From Solirubrobacter sp963792915 (GTDB lineage: Bacteria > Actinomycetota > Thermoleophilia > Solirubrobacterales > Solirubrobacteraceae), in the NCBI GenBank assembly GCA_963792915.1, contig CAWBYD010000007.1, positions 124,001 to 188,000 on the forward strand: a stretch of DNA of 64,000 bases, written 5' to 3'. Position numbers and translations under genes: made by a program. Shown in pieces: positions 11,016-19,532 of this stretch; the stretch's first letter is position 1, and each line of letters opens with the position of its first letter. Below the pieces are notes generated by a model. The model made no database searches, was not told where the DNA came from, and worked only from the letters and a program-made list of their open reading frames with translations.

Positions 11016-11926
11016 CGGCGCACCTGCTCGATGTGCCAGCCGCCGGCGAGCAGCTCGCGCAGGAGGTCGTCGCTGGCCGCGACGGCGTGCTCGAGGCGCC
11101 GCCCGTCGGGGTGCGAGGCGATCACGGTGGCCGCCGCGCGCCCGTTCGGGCTCGCCGGGACCGCGTGCGCGGCGCCCACCGCCGCGTGCCGCCCCGGCGC
11201 GGCGGCTTCGGCGCCCGAGTCCGCGCCCCGCAGCGCCGCGGCGCCCGCCGGGGCGCCTGCGGCCGCCGCCGCGCCCGGCCCCGCTGTGCCCCCGGCCGCC
11301 GCGATTCCCGCGCCCGCTCGGGCGGTGCCGTCCCGGAGCGTCAGCCGCCCCGCGAGCGCGAGGCGGTCGCCCGCGGCGCCCGAGTGGTCGGTCAGCAGTG
11401 CCGCGGCGCCCGCGTCCAGGCGGGCGGCGAGCGCGCCGGCCAGCCAGTCGCGGCCCTCGGCGTCAAGGCCCGCGAACGGCTCGTCGAGCAGCAGCAGCGC
11501 GCCGCCGGAGTGCAGCGCCTCCAGCAGCGCGATCCGCTGCAGCATGCCCTTGCTGAACGTGGCGCTGGAGCGCGCGAGCACGGCGGGATCCAGGCCCGAC
11601 GCCCCGGCCGCGGACGGCCAGTCCAGCGGCGCCAGGCCGCGCAGGCGCCGCATCGCGCGCAGCCACTCCCCCGCCCGCAGCGCGCTCGCCAGCGCGACCT
11701 TCTCGGGCACGAACGCGCACGCGGCGCGCCGCCGCAGCGAGCCGGCGCGCGGCGCGGACAGCCCGGCGAGGACGCGCAGGAGCGACGTCTTGCCGCTCCC
11801 GTTGGCGCCCACGAGGTGCACGGCCGTGCCGCCCGCGAGCGACACGTCGACGCCCGCGAGCACCGTGCGGCGCCCGCGGGCCACTTCAAGCGCGCTCGCC
11901 TCGAGCAGGAATTCGCTGGAGGGCAT
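11012..11926 (-). CDS. ABC transporter ATP-binding protein with altered signature and Ala-rich insert
   Basis: Protein of 304 residues. Walker A is GANGSGKTS near 38-46, the signature loop is FSKGM in place of LSGGQ, Walker B is LLLLDEPFAGLD, and the H-loop is LLTDHSG. After the ATPase core (about 1-200) comes a low-complexity Ala/Gly/Pro stretch of some 60 residues, then a short conserved-looking tail (ELLAGGWHIEQVRR). It pairs with the overlapping permease gene. Export is likely given the ABC-2-type signature; substrate unknown. Confidence 0.85.
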   Translation of the reverse strand: MPSSEFLLEASALEVARGRRTVLAGVDVSLAGGTAVHLVGANGSGKTSLLRVLAGLSAPRAGSLRRRAACAFVPEKVALASALRAGEWLRAMRRLRGLAPLDWPSAAGASGLDPAVLARSSATFSKGMLQRIALLEALHSGGALLLLDEPFAGLDAEGRDWLAGALAARLDAGAAALLTDHSGAAGDRLALAGRLTLRDGTARAGAGIAAAGGTAGPGAAAAAGAPAGAAALRGADSGAEAAAPGRHAAVGAAHAVPASPNGRAAATVIASHPDGRRLEHAVAASDDLLRELLAGGWHIEQVRR

Positions 11927-11963
11927 ACGAACAACGATGGCGGCTCGCCGAGAAATACGTCGG

Positions 11964-12827
11964 TCAACGTGCCGGGCCGGCGGGCTGATCGCCGCGGATC
12001 ATCCGGACCGAGGCGCTGAGCTGTGAGCTCGCCGCACCGCGGAACACGCCCTTGATCGGCGGCACGTCCGCATAGTGGCGACCGTGCCCGATCTTCACGT
12101 GGGTCTCACCGCCGAGCGTCCGGTTCGTCGGATCGGCGGCGACCCAGACGTGGCCGCCGTCGCCCGGCAGCAGCGCCTCTATCCAGGCGTGGGTCTCCAC
12201 CTCGGCGGAGGGCTCGTCGCCGTTCGAGGGCGCCCACAGGTAGCCGGACACGTAGCGCGCGCCGATCCCGTGCCGGCGCAGGAGCAGCAGCGCGAGGTGC
12301 GCGAAGTCCTGGCAGACGCCCGCGCCCGCCGCGAGCAGGTCGGCGACCGTCGAGCCCACGTAGGTCACCCCCGCGCGGTACTCGAAGCGGTCCGGGATCG
12401 CCTCGACCAGGCGCTCCAGCGTGCCGATCGGCGTGTCCGCGCGCGTCGCCCCGACGAGCTCGTCGAGCGTCACGTCGTCGGGCTCTTCGCCCCAGGGGAG
12501 CAGGAACTCGCCCGCGGCCGCGTCGTAGGCGCGGTCCTCGACGCCAGACCAGTCGGTCTGCGGCGGGTCGTCGGGCGCGCTGGTCCGCACGCGCGCGCGG
12601 ACGTCGATCGAGAGGTGCTCGTGCGGGCGCGAGATCCCGAACTCGATCACCGTGGTCCCGAAGTAGTCGAGGTGCTGGTTGAGCCGCGTCTCGGGCTCCA
12701 CGCGCACCACGAAGTCCTCGACGCTCTGGGTCGCCAGCGTCGCCGGCTTGACGCGCAGCGCGTTCAGGTTGTCCGTCACCGGCGACCCGTAGCGGTACTC
12801 GGTGAGGTAGCGGATCGCGAAGTTCAT
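11964..12827 (-). CDS. Transglutaminase-like cysteine protease
   Basis: Protein of 287 residues with an N-terminal beta-rich transglutaminase-associated domain (about 1-110) and a transglutaminase core. The catalytic triad is C172 (GVCQDFAHL), H213 (THAWIE) and D232 (ADPTN). The start is ATG 12827, overlapping the alpha-E gene stop as ATGA. The trio ATP-grasp, alpha-E and transglutaminase is a recurring set proposed to build and trim a peptide-type conjugate; the substrate is not known. Confidence 0.92.
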   Translation of the reverse strand: MNFAIRYLTEYRYGSPVTDNLNALRVKPATLATQSVEDFVVRVEPETRLNQHLDYFGTTVIEFGISRPHEHLSIDVRARVRTSAPDDPPQTDWSGVEDRAYDAAAGEFLLPWGEEPDDVTLDELVGATRADTPIGTLERLVEAIPDRFEYRAGVTYVGSTVADLLAAGAGVCQDFAHLALLLLRRHGIGARYVSGYLWAPSNGDEPSAEVETHAWIEALLPGDGGHVWVAADPTNRTLGGETHVKIGHGRHYADVPPIKGVFRGAASSQLSASVRMIRGDQPAGPAR

Positions 12828-13771
12828 GCGGCGGCGGGGCGTGCGGCGGGCTGCGCCGGACCCCCAAAGTACCGCTGGGCGATGTCGGAATCGACCTGGG
12901 CGAGCTCCTGCTGGACCGTCTCGAGCGTGCCGGGGTCGGCGCCGGCGGTGCGCGCGCGGAAGTCGAGATCGGCCATCAGGCGCGACAATCGCAGGACCGG
13001 AGGCGAGCTCCGAGAGCTCGGGTCGGCGGCGGTCAGCGCGGCGTGCAGCGCCTCGATCGAGAACGCCACCGAGTCCGGGTACTCGCGCTCGTAGAGCAGG
13101 AAGCGCGCCACCGGGCGCGCGTTGGGCGGCGCCGGCACCGCGCGCCGGTAGGCCTGGAAGCCCCCGACGGCCTGCAGCAGCGCGAGCGCCTGGCCGTCCA
13201 GGTAGCCCTCGAAGCCGTCGTCGTCGGACGGGAGCGCGACGCGCAGCATCCGCAGCACCATGTCGGCGGACTCGATCGCCGCGCCCGCCTGCAGGAACGC
13301 GTGCGCCTCGTCGCGCAGCATCGTGCGCGAGGTGACGCCCCAGAACATCCCGCAGCGCTCGCGCACGTAGGCGTAGACCGAGTACGGGCCGGTCTGCACG
13401 GCGGCCGAGATGTTGCGCTGCGCCAGCCCGAGGTGGAACGTGTTGATCGTCTCCCACATCTCGCCGCTGAACACGTCGCGCACGGTCCGTGCGCCCTCGC
13501 GGGCGTGCGTGACGCAGTTGAGCACCGACGTCGGATGCTCGGGATCGAGCGTGAGCGCCCGCAGGACCTCGTCGCGCGAGGCGGCGTGCTCGGGCGGCTC
13601 GCCGGAGACGATCGTCAGCAGCGCGTCCCACGACAGCCGCACGCCGGACGGATCGTCCGAGCGGCCCTGCAGATCGGCGTGGAAGACGCCGTCGAGCATC
13701 CGCGACGTGTGCTCGGCGCGCGCCAGCTGGCGGCCGATCCAGTACAGCTCGTGGGCGATCCGGGCCAGCAT
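12824..13771 (-). CDS. Alpha-E domain protein (DUF403)
   Basis: Protein of 315 residues, mostly helical. It starts MLARIAHELYWIGRQLARAEHTSRML, the standard opening of alpha-E (DUF403) proteins. It lies exactly between the ATP-grasp gene (whose TAG directly precedes this ATG) and the transglutaminase gene (4-bp overlap). It is thought to act with the ligase; its molecular role is undefined. Confidence 0.92.
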   Translation of the reverse strand: MLARIAHELYWIGRQLARAEHTSRMLDGVFHADLQGRSDDPSGVRLSWDALLTIVSGEPPEHAASRDEVLRALTLDPEHPTSVLNCVTHAREGARTVRDVFSGEMWETINTFHLGLAQRNISAAVQTGPYSVYAYVRERCGMFWGVTSRTMLRDEAHAFLQAGAAIESADMVLRMLRVALPSDDDGFEGYLDGQALALLQAVGGFQAYRRAVPAPPNARPVARFLLYEREYPDSVAFSIEALHAALTAADPSSRSSPPVLRLSRLMADLDFRARTAGADPGTLETVQQELAQVDSDIAQRYFGGPAQPAARPAAA

Positions 13772-15304
13772 CTATTGCTGCTGTTGCTGCTGCTGGGAGG
13801 ACCACGCGCCGCCGAGCGGCAGCCCCGGCATCCGCGGCGGCGACCACGCCGGCAGCAGCGGCGGCGCGCCGTCGGCCTCGGCGCCCTCCTCCTCGAGCAC
13901 CCAGGTGTCCTTCGAGCCGCCGCCCTGGGAGGAGTTGACGATCATCGAGCCCTCGCGCAGCGCTACGCGCGTGAGCCCGCCGGGCACGATGTGGATGTCC
14001 TCGCCGAACACCGCGAACGGACGCAGGTCCACGTGGCGCGGCGCGAGCCGTCCGTCCGGGCCGGCCGTCGGGACCGTGCTCAGCTGGACCAGCTCCTGCG
14101 CGATCCAGCGCTCGGGCGCGCGCTGGATCTCGAGCGCCTGGCGGGCGATCTCCTCCTCGCTCGCCGCCGGCCCGATGAACACGCCCTTGCCGCCGGACTC
14201 GCTGGTCGGCTTGACCACGACCTCGCCGAGGCGGGCGAGGATCGCCTCGCGCTGCTCGCGATCGGCCAGCAGGTAGGTCGTGACGTTCTCGAGGATCGGC
14301 GGCTCGCCCAGGTAGTAGCGGATCATCTCCGGCACGTAGTGGTAGATCGCCTTGTCGTCGGCGACGCCCGTCCCGACCGCGTTGACGATCGCCACCGAGC
14401 CCGCGCGGTAGGCGCGCATCAACCCGGGCACGCCGAGCACCGAGTCCGGCCGGAACTCGAGCGGGTCCATGAAGTCGTCGTCGATGCGGCGGTAGATCGC
14501 GTGCACGCGCTGCAGACCCTGGGTCGTGCGGATGTGGCAGACGGCGTCGCGCACCACGAGGTCGCTCGCCTCGACCAGCTCGACGCCCATCTGGCGGGCG
14601 AGGAACGCGTGCTCGAAGTACGCGCTGTTGTACGGGCCGGGCGTCCAGACGACGACGGTCGCCTCCTCCTCCCCGCCGGTCGGCGCGACCTCCTCGAGCG
14701 CCGTGCGCAGGAGCGCCGGATAGTGGTCGACCGGGCGCACCCGGTAGTGCTCGAACAGGCCCGGCAGCAGCCGCGTCATCGCGCGCCGGTTCTCGAGCAC
14801 GTACGAGATCCCCGACGGCGTGCGGACGTTGTCCTCGAGCACCTTCCAGCTCCCGTCGCCGTCGCGCACCAGGTCGCAGCCGGAGACATGGCAGTAGACG
14901 CCGCCCGGCGGGCGGATGCCGTGCGCGGCGCGCGCGAACGCCGGCCGCGAGACCACGAGCGACCACGGGACCTTGCCGTCGTGGATGATCTCGCGCGCGT
15001 GGTAGACGTCGTCGACGAAGTGGTTGAGCGCGCGGATCCGCTGGGCGAGCCCGCGCTTGATCGACGTCCACTCGGCCGCGGGGATGATGCGGGGGACGAG
15101 GTCCAGCGGGAACGGGCGGTCGCGCACCGGGCCCTCGGCGGCCGCGCCGGCGTCGAACGTGATGCCCTGCTGCATGAAGATCGCGTCCCGGCTGAGGCCG
15201 GTCGAGACCAGCGCGTCGGGCCCAAGCGCCTCCAACGCCTCCACGAGCGTGCGCGCGTGCGCGCGCGGCGATCCGTCGCTGTCGACTAGCTCGTCATAGA
15301 ACAA
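13772..15304 (-). CDS. Circularly permuted ATP-grasp ligase (DUF404/DUF407 type) with poly-Gln tail
   Basis: Predicted amide-bond ligase of about 510 residues. Landmarks include GVYCHVSGCDLVRDGDG, EDNVRTPSG, VVKPTSESGGKGVFIGP and NSSQGGGSKDTWVLEE, typical of circularly permuted ATP-grasp proteins. No ATG or GTG fits, so TTG 15304 (M-FYDELVDS) is inferred; it overlaps the MFS stop by 19 bp. The C-terminus ends in seven Gln encoded by CAG/CAA just before the stop, abutting the alpha-E start. Confidence 0.9.
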   Translation of the reverse strand: MFYDELVDSDGSPRAHARTLVEALEALGPDALVSTGLSRDAIFMQQGITFDAGAAAEGPVRDRPFPLDLVPRIIPAAEWTSIKRGLAQRIRALNHFVDDVYHAREIIHDGKVPWSLVVSRPAFARAAHGIRPPGGVYCHVSGCDLVRDGDGSWKVLEDNVRTPSGISYVLENRRAMTRLLPGLFEHYRVRPVDHYPALLRTALEEVAPTGGEEEATVVVWTPGPYNSAYFEHAFLARQMGVELVEASDLVVRDAVCHIRTTQGLQRVHAIYRRIDDDFMDPLEFRPDSVLGVPGLMRAYRAGSVAIVNAVGTGVADDKAIYHYVPEMIRYYLGEPPILENVTTYLLADREQREAILARLGEVVVKPTSESGGKGVFIGPAASEEEIARQALEIQRAPERWIAQELVQLSTVPTAGPDGRLAPRHVDLRPFAVFGEDIHIVPGGLTRVALREGSMIVNSSQGGGSKDTWVLEEEGAEADGAPPLLPAWSPPRMPGLPLGGAWSSQQQQQQQ

Positions 15305-16483
15305 GGGCGCGATTTTATGGGGCGCCGCGCGAGCAGGTACAGACTGGCCAGCCCGAGCCCGGCTGCCTGGACCGCGAGTAGGAGGCGATAGTCGACGAGC
15401 GTCAGCAGCGCGGCGCCGAGCGCGATCGACACGGTCTGCGGCACGCCCAGCAGCAGTTCGGCGGTCGCGAACACGCGGCCCTGCAGCGGCCCGGGCGTCG
15501 AGCGCTGGAGCAGCGTCGTCATCCCGATCAGCGCCCACGGCAGCCCGAAGCCGTAGAGCGCCTTGCCGGCGAGGACCAGCGCGATGCCGGGATCGGCCAC
15601 CATCAGCGCGCCGATCGCGCTGACCGCGAGCCCCAGTCCGGCCAGGATGCGCTCGCCGCGCCGCGCCATCACGCGCGTCGCGCTGACCGCGCCGGCGATC
15701 GCGCCGAGGCCCTGCGGGATCATCAGCACGCCCGCGAAGCTCGCGGGACGGTGGAGCGCCTGGGGGATCGCGAACAGCAGCGACTCGCTGAAGCCGAGCA
15801 CGGCGAGCGCCCCGGCGCACGCGGTGACGACGCGCCGCAGCGACGGCGTCCGGCGGAGATGGCGCGCGCCGGCGGCGAGCGCGCTGCCCAGCCGCTCACG
15901 GTGCCACTCCGGCCGCGGCTCGCGGAAGCGCAGCGCGAGCAGCGCGGCGGCGGCGATCACGAAGGTCGCGGCGTCCAGCAGCGCGACCGCGGCGCCGCCG
16001 GCGATCGTGAACAGCCCCACGCCCGCGACCGGCGCGACGAGCCGCAGCGCCTCCCGCACCGTCTGCAGGAAGCGCGTTGGCGGGCGCGAGCAGGTCGGCC
16101 GGCAGCATGGTCGCGAGCAGCGCCGACTGGGCCGCGCCGAGCAGCGTGTAGCTCGCGCCGTAGGCGAGCGCGACGGCGTACAGGATCCAGACGTCGCCGG
16201 CGTCGTGGACCGCCAGCAGCGGCAGCACGGCGGCGGCGGTGAGCGGGTTGACCACCAGCAGCAGCCGGCGCCGCCGCACGCGGTCGACGAGCAGGCCGGA
16301 CGCGGGCGCCGCGAGCTGCGGCGCGACGAGGCAGAAGATGACCAGGCCGGCGGCCGAGCTCGAGCCCGTGAGCGTCTTGGCCCACAGCGCGAGCGCGAGC
16401 CACAGCGCCGTGTCCCCGAGCAGGCTGAGCGACTGGCCGGCCAGGTAGAGCCGCGCGTCGCGATGGCGGAGCAGCCGGCGCAC
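15286..16483 (-). pseudogene. MFS transporter gene split by a +1 frameshift
   Basis: The N-terminal part (GTG 16483, MRRLLRHRDARLYLAGQSLS) runs in one frame to about 16073. The rest (FLQTVREALRLVAPVAG onward to 15286) continues in another. Dropping one base at about 16072 restores a ~398-residue 12-helix major facilitator protein, read across as LAPANA-FLQTVREA. The start is one base after the ArsR stop, so the pair is a regulator plus exporter. The extra base may be a real inactivating mutation or an assembly error in a GC-rich stretch. Confidence 0.8.
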
Positions 16484-16484
16484 G

Positions 16485-17054
16485 TCACCGGCTCCGGTAG
16501 GCGTAGTACTGCAGCTCCACCCGCTCGGCTCCGGCGGGGCGGTCGGCGGTCCCCGAGCGGCGATCCGCGAAACGGCTCATGATCAGCGTCCGGATGTCCT
16601 CGCCGAGCGTCTCGAGCTCGGCCGGCGTGAGGTACAGCTGGAAGCGCGACATCCCGGTCGCGGCGCGCCACTCGGCCGGCAGCGCGTGCCGCTCCTCGAG
16701 GCCCTCCTGGGCGCGCGCCAGCACGCGGTCCCGGAACACGCGATCCAGCTCGCGGCCGGCGCGCTCGGTCTCGGGGTCGTCGTGGACGTCCTCGATGCGC
16801 AGCCCGAGCTGGCGCAGCCGCCACGGCCGCCGCCGGCCGGTGCCGCCCTCGGCCTCCTCCACGAACCCGTACTTGGCGAGCTGGCGCAGGTGAAACGACG
16901 CGTTGGCCGGGCTCTCCCCCACCCGCTCGCCGGCCTCGGTGGCGGTCAGCGCGCCCGCATCGGCCAGCGCGTCGAGCAGCGCCAGCCGGATCGGATGGGC
17001 GAGCGCGCGCATCGCCCGCGGATCGGTGACCTCCCGCGGTCTCTCGAAAGTCAT
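16485..17054 (-). CDS. ArsR-family winged-helix regulator
   Basis: Protein of 189 residues. The winged helix spans about 12-80 (ALAHPIRLALLDAL, ANASFHLRQLAKYGFVEEAEG), followed by a helical tail that may bind an inducer. No metal-binding Cys pair is seen. It probably represses itself and the downstream MFS gene: an inverted repeat sits between its start and the previous gene and covers the predicted -10. Probably leaderless from ATG 17054. Confidence 0.9.
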   Translation of the reverse strand: MTFERPREVTDPRAMRALAHPIRLALLDALADAGALTATEAGERVGESPANASFHLRQLAKYGFVEEAEGGTGRRRPWRLRQLGLRIEDVHDDPETERAGRELDRVFRDRVLARAQEGLEERHALPAEWRAATGMSRFQLYLTPAELETLGEDIRTLIMSRFADRRSGTADRPAGAERVELQYYAYRSR

Positions 17055-17057
17055 GTT

Positions 17058-17075
17058 TCGAAAGATAGCTTTCGA
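17058..17075 (-). promoter_or_regulatory. Operator and leaderless promoter of the arsR-MFS pair
   Basis: A perfect inverted repeat TCGAAAG-ATAG-CTTTCGA fills the gap between the phosphoesterase stop and the arsR ATG. On the minus strand it contains TATCTT (17062-17067), a -10 box 7 bases before the ATG. A third half-site, TCGAAAG, lies inside the coding start at 17044-17050. Binding would block the promoter directly. Confidence 0.65.
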
Positions 17076-17564
17076 TCACACGACGATCAAGTCGAAGGAC
17101 AGCGTTCCAGCCTCGATGGTGAGCATGCCCATCGTGTGGTGCGGCGCGCGCCGGCGCTCGGTCGGGCTCCCGGGGTTGAAGATCTCCAGGCCGTCGGCGC
17201 CGCGCTCGTGAAGCGGCAGGTGCGAGTGCCCGAAGATGACCGCGTCGGCGTCGGGGAAACGGCCGCGCAGCCGCGCCAGGCGCCCCTCGCGCGGGCCGGC
17301 GTCGTGGAGCAGCGCGATCCGCGCGCCGCCCAACTCGACGATCCGCGCGAGCGGCAGGCGCATTTGCAGCTCCGCGCTGTCCACGTTGCCCTTCACGGCG
17401 TAGACGGGTGGGCCGAGCGCCTGCAGATCGCGCAACACCTCGAGCGCCATGAAGTCGCCCGCGTGCAGGATCGCGTCGGCCTGCGCAAGCCGCGCCACGC
17501 ATGCTTCGGACAGCCGCCGCGGACCGCGCGGCATGTGCGTGTCCGAGATCACGGCGACGATCAC
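17076..17564 (-). CDS. YfcE/MJ0936-type metallophosphoesterase
   Basis: Protein of 162 residues, a small calcineurin-like phosphodiesterase. Metal motifs in order are ISDTH (D8, H10), HAGD, GNVD and FGHSHLP, with a final NPGSP. It may cleave phosphodiesters such as cyclic nucleotides. The natural start is GTG 17564, but its first base is the discriminator base of the upstream tRNA-Arg. GTG 17552 (start of VISDTH) is the alternative. Confidence 0.9.
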   Translation of the reverse strand: MIVAVISDTHMPRGPRRLSEACVARLAQADAILHAGDFMALEVLRDLQALGPPVYAVKGNVDSAELQMRLPLARIVELGGARIALLHDAGPREGRLARLRGRFPDADAVIFGHSHLPLHERGADGLEIFNPGSPTERRRAPHHTMGMLTIEAGTLSFDLIVV

Positions 17565-17636
17565 GCGCCCGGCTGGATTCGAACCAGCGACCTCGCGCTC
17601 CGGAGGCGCGCGCTCTATCCACTGAGCTACGGGCGC
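17564..17636 (-). tRNA. tRNA-Arg (anticodon CCG)
   Basis: A 73-base cloverleaf reads on the minus strand: acceptor GCGCCCG pairs with CGGGCGC, D arm GCTC/GAGC, anticodon stem CGCGC/GCGCG around loop CTCCGGA (anticodon CCG, decoding CGG), and T arm GCTGG-TTCGAAT-CCAGC. The discriminator is G. No 3' CCA is encoded; the next bases are TGA. It lies between the AlkZ-like gene and the phosphoesterase and shares its last base with the latter's GTG. Confidence 0.95.
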
Positions 17637-17660
17637 TCGGGGCCACGGAGCTTAGCGGCC

Positions 17661-18725
17661 TCAGCCCACGAGCACCTCGCCATTCTTGACGCCCGTGAAC
17701 GCGAGCAGCCGCCGGCCCTCGGCGACGATCGCGGCCGCCGTGCGCTTCGCCAGCGGCCGGAACGGCGTCACGCGCAGGCGGCCCCCGTCGAGCGTCCACG
17801 ACGCCTGCACGAACCCGTCGACCAGCACGTACGGACGCCCGAGGTTGCGGACCACGCGCTCGCGGTCTGCGTCGGCGATCACGCGCGTGCGGTCCTCGTA
17901 GGCCACGAGCACGTTGTCGAAGGCCGGCAGGAAGCGCGGCGGCGCCTTGACCGACGCGTCCGGGAGCAGCCCCTCCGGCACGTCGAGCAGCTCGCGCCCG
18001 CGCTCGTCGGCGAAGCTGCGCAGCACCATCCGCTCGACCACGTCGCGGACGTTGGCCAGCCCCGACCACGCCCGCATGTCCGAGACGCTCGCCGGCCCGA
18101 ACGCCGCGAGATAGCGGCGCAGCAGAGACTCCGCGCTCGACGGGGCGAGCGGCGCGCCGAGCCACGTCTCCAGGTGCGCCCAGGTCGCGCGCCCCGAGCG
18201 CCGCCAGAGCCCGCGCGGCGGGATCTGCACGATCGGCTCGAGGTAGCGGACGGCGTAGGCGAGCGCGTCGGCGTCGTGCTGCGGCCAGCGCGCGGAGAGC
18301 GCGTCGCGCAGCTCGGCCAGCGTGCGCGGGCGCTCGTCGAGCGCGGCGCGCCCGGCGGCCCGGACCGGCGCGAGGTCCATACCGGCGAGCCGCCGCCCGA
18401 ACGGGCTGGCGGAGTGAAAGCCGCGGGCGCCGACCGGCGCGAGCACCGGGGCCAGCGCGAGCGCGTCGCGCGCCGTGGCGGTGTGCAGCGTGCAGCGCAT
18501 CAGCGACATCCGGACCGCGCCGCGCGACTCCATGAGCGCGCTGAGCTCCTCGGCGCGGAAGCCCTCCACGCGCGACCACAGCCCGAAGTACGGCGCGGAC
18601 GGCTCCTGGGACTGCAGGCCGGCGAGCCGCTCGATCGCCTCGCCCGCGCTCACGCTCCAGCGCTCCAGCAGCCCCTGGCGCGCGAGCAGCGCCCGGTTGA
18701 GCGCGCGCGGGCCGAGGACGGTCAC
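17661..18725 (-). CDS. AlkZ/YcaQ-like winged-helix DNA-binding protein
   Basis: Protein of 354 residues of the family that includes the DNA glycosylases AlkZ and YcaQ (three tandem winged helices). It opens LNRALLARQGLLERW and carries LQSQEPSAPYFGLWSR, typical of the family. The QxQ/QxD-like catalytic position is not clear here (LQSQE is seen), so excision activity is uncertain. GTG 18725 overlaps the upstream stop. It is followed by tRNA-Arg. Confidence 0.85.
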   Translation of the reverse strand: MTVLGPRALNRALLARQGLLERWSVSAGEAIERLAGLQSQEPSAPYFGLWSRVEGFRAEELSALMESRGAVRMSLMRCTLHTATARDALALAPVLAPVGARGFHSASPFGRRLAGMDLAPVRAAGRAALDERPRTLAELRDALSARWPQHDADALAYAVRYLEPIVQIPPRGLWRRSGRATWAHLETWLGAPLAPSSAESLLRRYLAAFGPASVSDMRAWSGLANVRDVVERMVLRSFADERGRELLDVPEGLLPDASVKAPPRFLPAFDNVLVAYEDRTRVIADADRERVVRNLGRPYVLVDGFVQASWTLDGGRLRVTPFRPLAKRTAAAIVAEGRRLLAFTGVKNGEVLVG

Positions 18726-19201
18726 TCGCCGAAGATCGCGGCCGCGAGGTAGCGCAGGCCGTTCGGGTCCTGCGACGCGATCAGCACGGCGCGGCAGCCC
18801 TTCGCGCCGACCGCGACGTCGGTGCCGTTGGCGAGCGGGATCATCACGTAGCCGCGGCTGTGGGTCACCTGCGCGCCGCCGGACTCCGCCGTCGTGGTGA
18901 GGCGGCCGACGTACGCGCCGGGGTCGGCGCTCGGCACGCCCACGATGCTCCCCAGCGTGATCCCGCCGCGGCGGGCGAGCCGCATGTCGACCTTGCCGCC
19001 GGACTCGTCGAGGTTGAGCGCCTTGACCGTCCGGCGGCGCTGCGCCTCCGGCGCGCGGTCGTACGCGAAGCCGTCGGGCGCGAGGCCGTAGGGCTGCTTG
19101 AGCGCGACGCAGGGCGTCGCGGTCGCGGCCGGCGCGTCCGCCGCGGGCTTGGCGTCGTGGCGGCCGGAGAGCAGCAGCGACCCGACGATCACGAGCGCCA
19201 C
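18722..19201 (-). CDS. Membrane-anchored hypothetical protein, 5' end apparently frameshifted
   Basis: The visible frame from GTG 19201 gives 159 residues: the end of a membrane helix, an Ala/Pro linker, then an extracytoplasmic domain with two Cys (TPCVALKQ ... AKGCRAVL). The helix extends upstream in frame (LRTGLALFAGAVALV) without a start. ATG 19278, preceded by a TACCGT -10 box, begins MPAPAEESPFSAG and then hits TAG. One extra C near 19240 would join the two into a normal N-terminus of cytoplasmic stub plus helix. Function unknown. Confidence 0.7.
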   Translation of the reverse strand: MALVIVGSLLLSGRHDAKPAADAPAATATPCVALKQPYGLAPDGFAYDRAPEAQRRRTVKALNLDESGGKVDMRLARRGGITLGSIVGVPSADPGAYVGRLTTTAESGGAQVTHSRGYVMIPLANGTDVAVGAKGCRAVLIASQDPNGLRYLAAAIFGE

Positions 19202-19352
19202 GGCGCCGGCGAACAGCGCGAGCCCGGTGCGCAGTCCTAGCCGGCGCTGAACGGGGACTCCTCGGCGGGGGCGGGCATGCGCCGTTCACGGTAGCGGTGC
19301 GCAAACCCTGGACTGTTCAGCCTCCATCGTGCGGTGTAGCGTTGCTCGAAGG

Positions 19353-19508
19353 ATGGTGACCGGCGGCAAGAGCCTGCAGGATCAGGTCCGGGAGATCCAG
19401 AAGCTGATCGCCGATGCCGACGAAACGCTCGCGCAGGCGCGCTGGGCGCTCGAGACCCTGATCTTCCGTCTGGCGCAGGAGGAAGCCGACGCGTCAGACG
19501 ACGCGTAG
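19353..19508 (+). CDS. Small hypothetical protein, 51 aa
   Basis: ATG 19353 opens a 51-residue acidic helical protein (begins MVTGGKSLQDQVREIQKLIA, ends ADASDDA). Heptad-like Leu/Ile spacing suggests a short coiled coil. A TAGCGT -10-like box 10 bases upstream implies a very short or absent leader. It is followed 24 bp later by dppA on the same strand. Family not recognised. Confidence 0.6.
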   Translation: MVTGGKSLQDQVREIQKLIADADETLAQARWALETLIFRLAQEEADASDDA

Positions 19509-19532
19509 CCCGGCGACTATCGTGCCGCGCGC

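Noticed and set aside
11964..15071. Apparent 1035-codon fusion protein
   Set aside because: Only the last 287 codons match a family (transglutaminase); the rest is out-of-frame sequence of the alpha-E and ATP-grasp genes.
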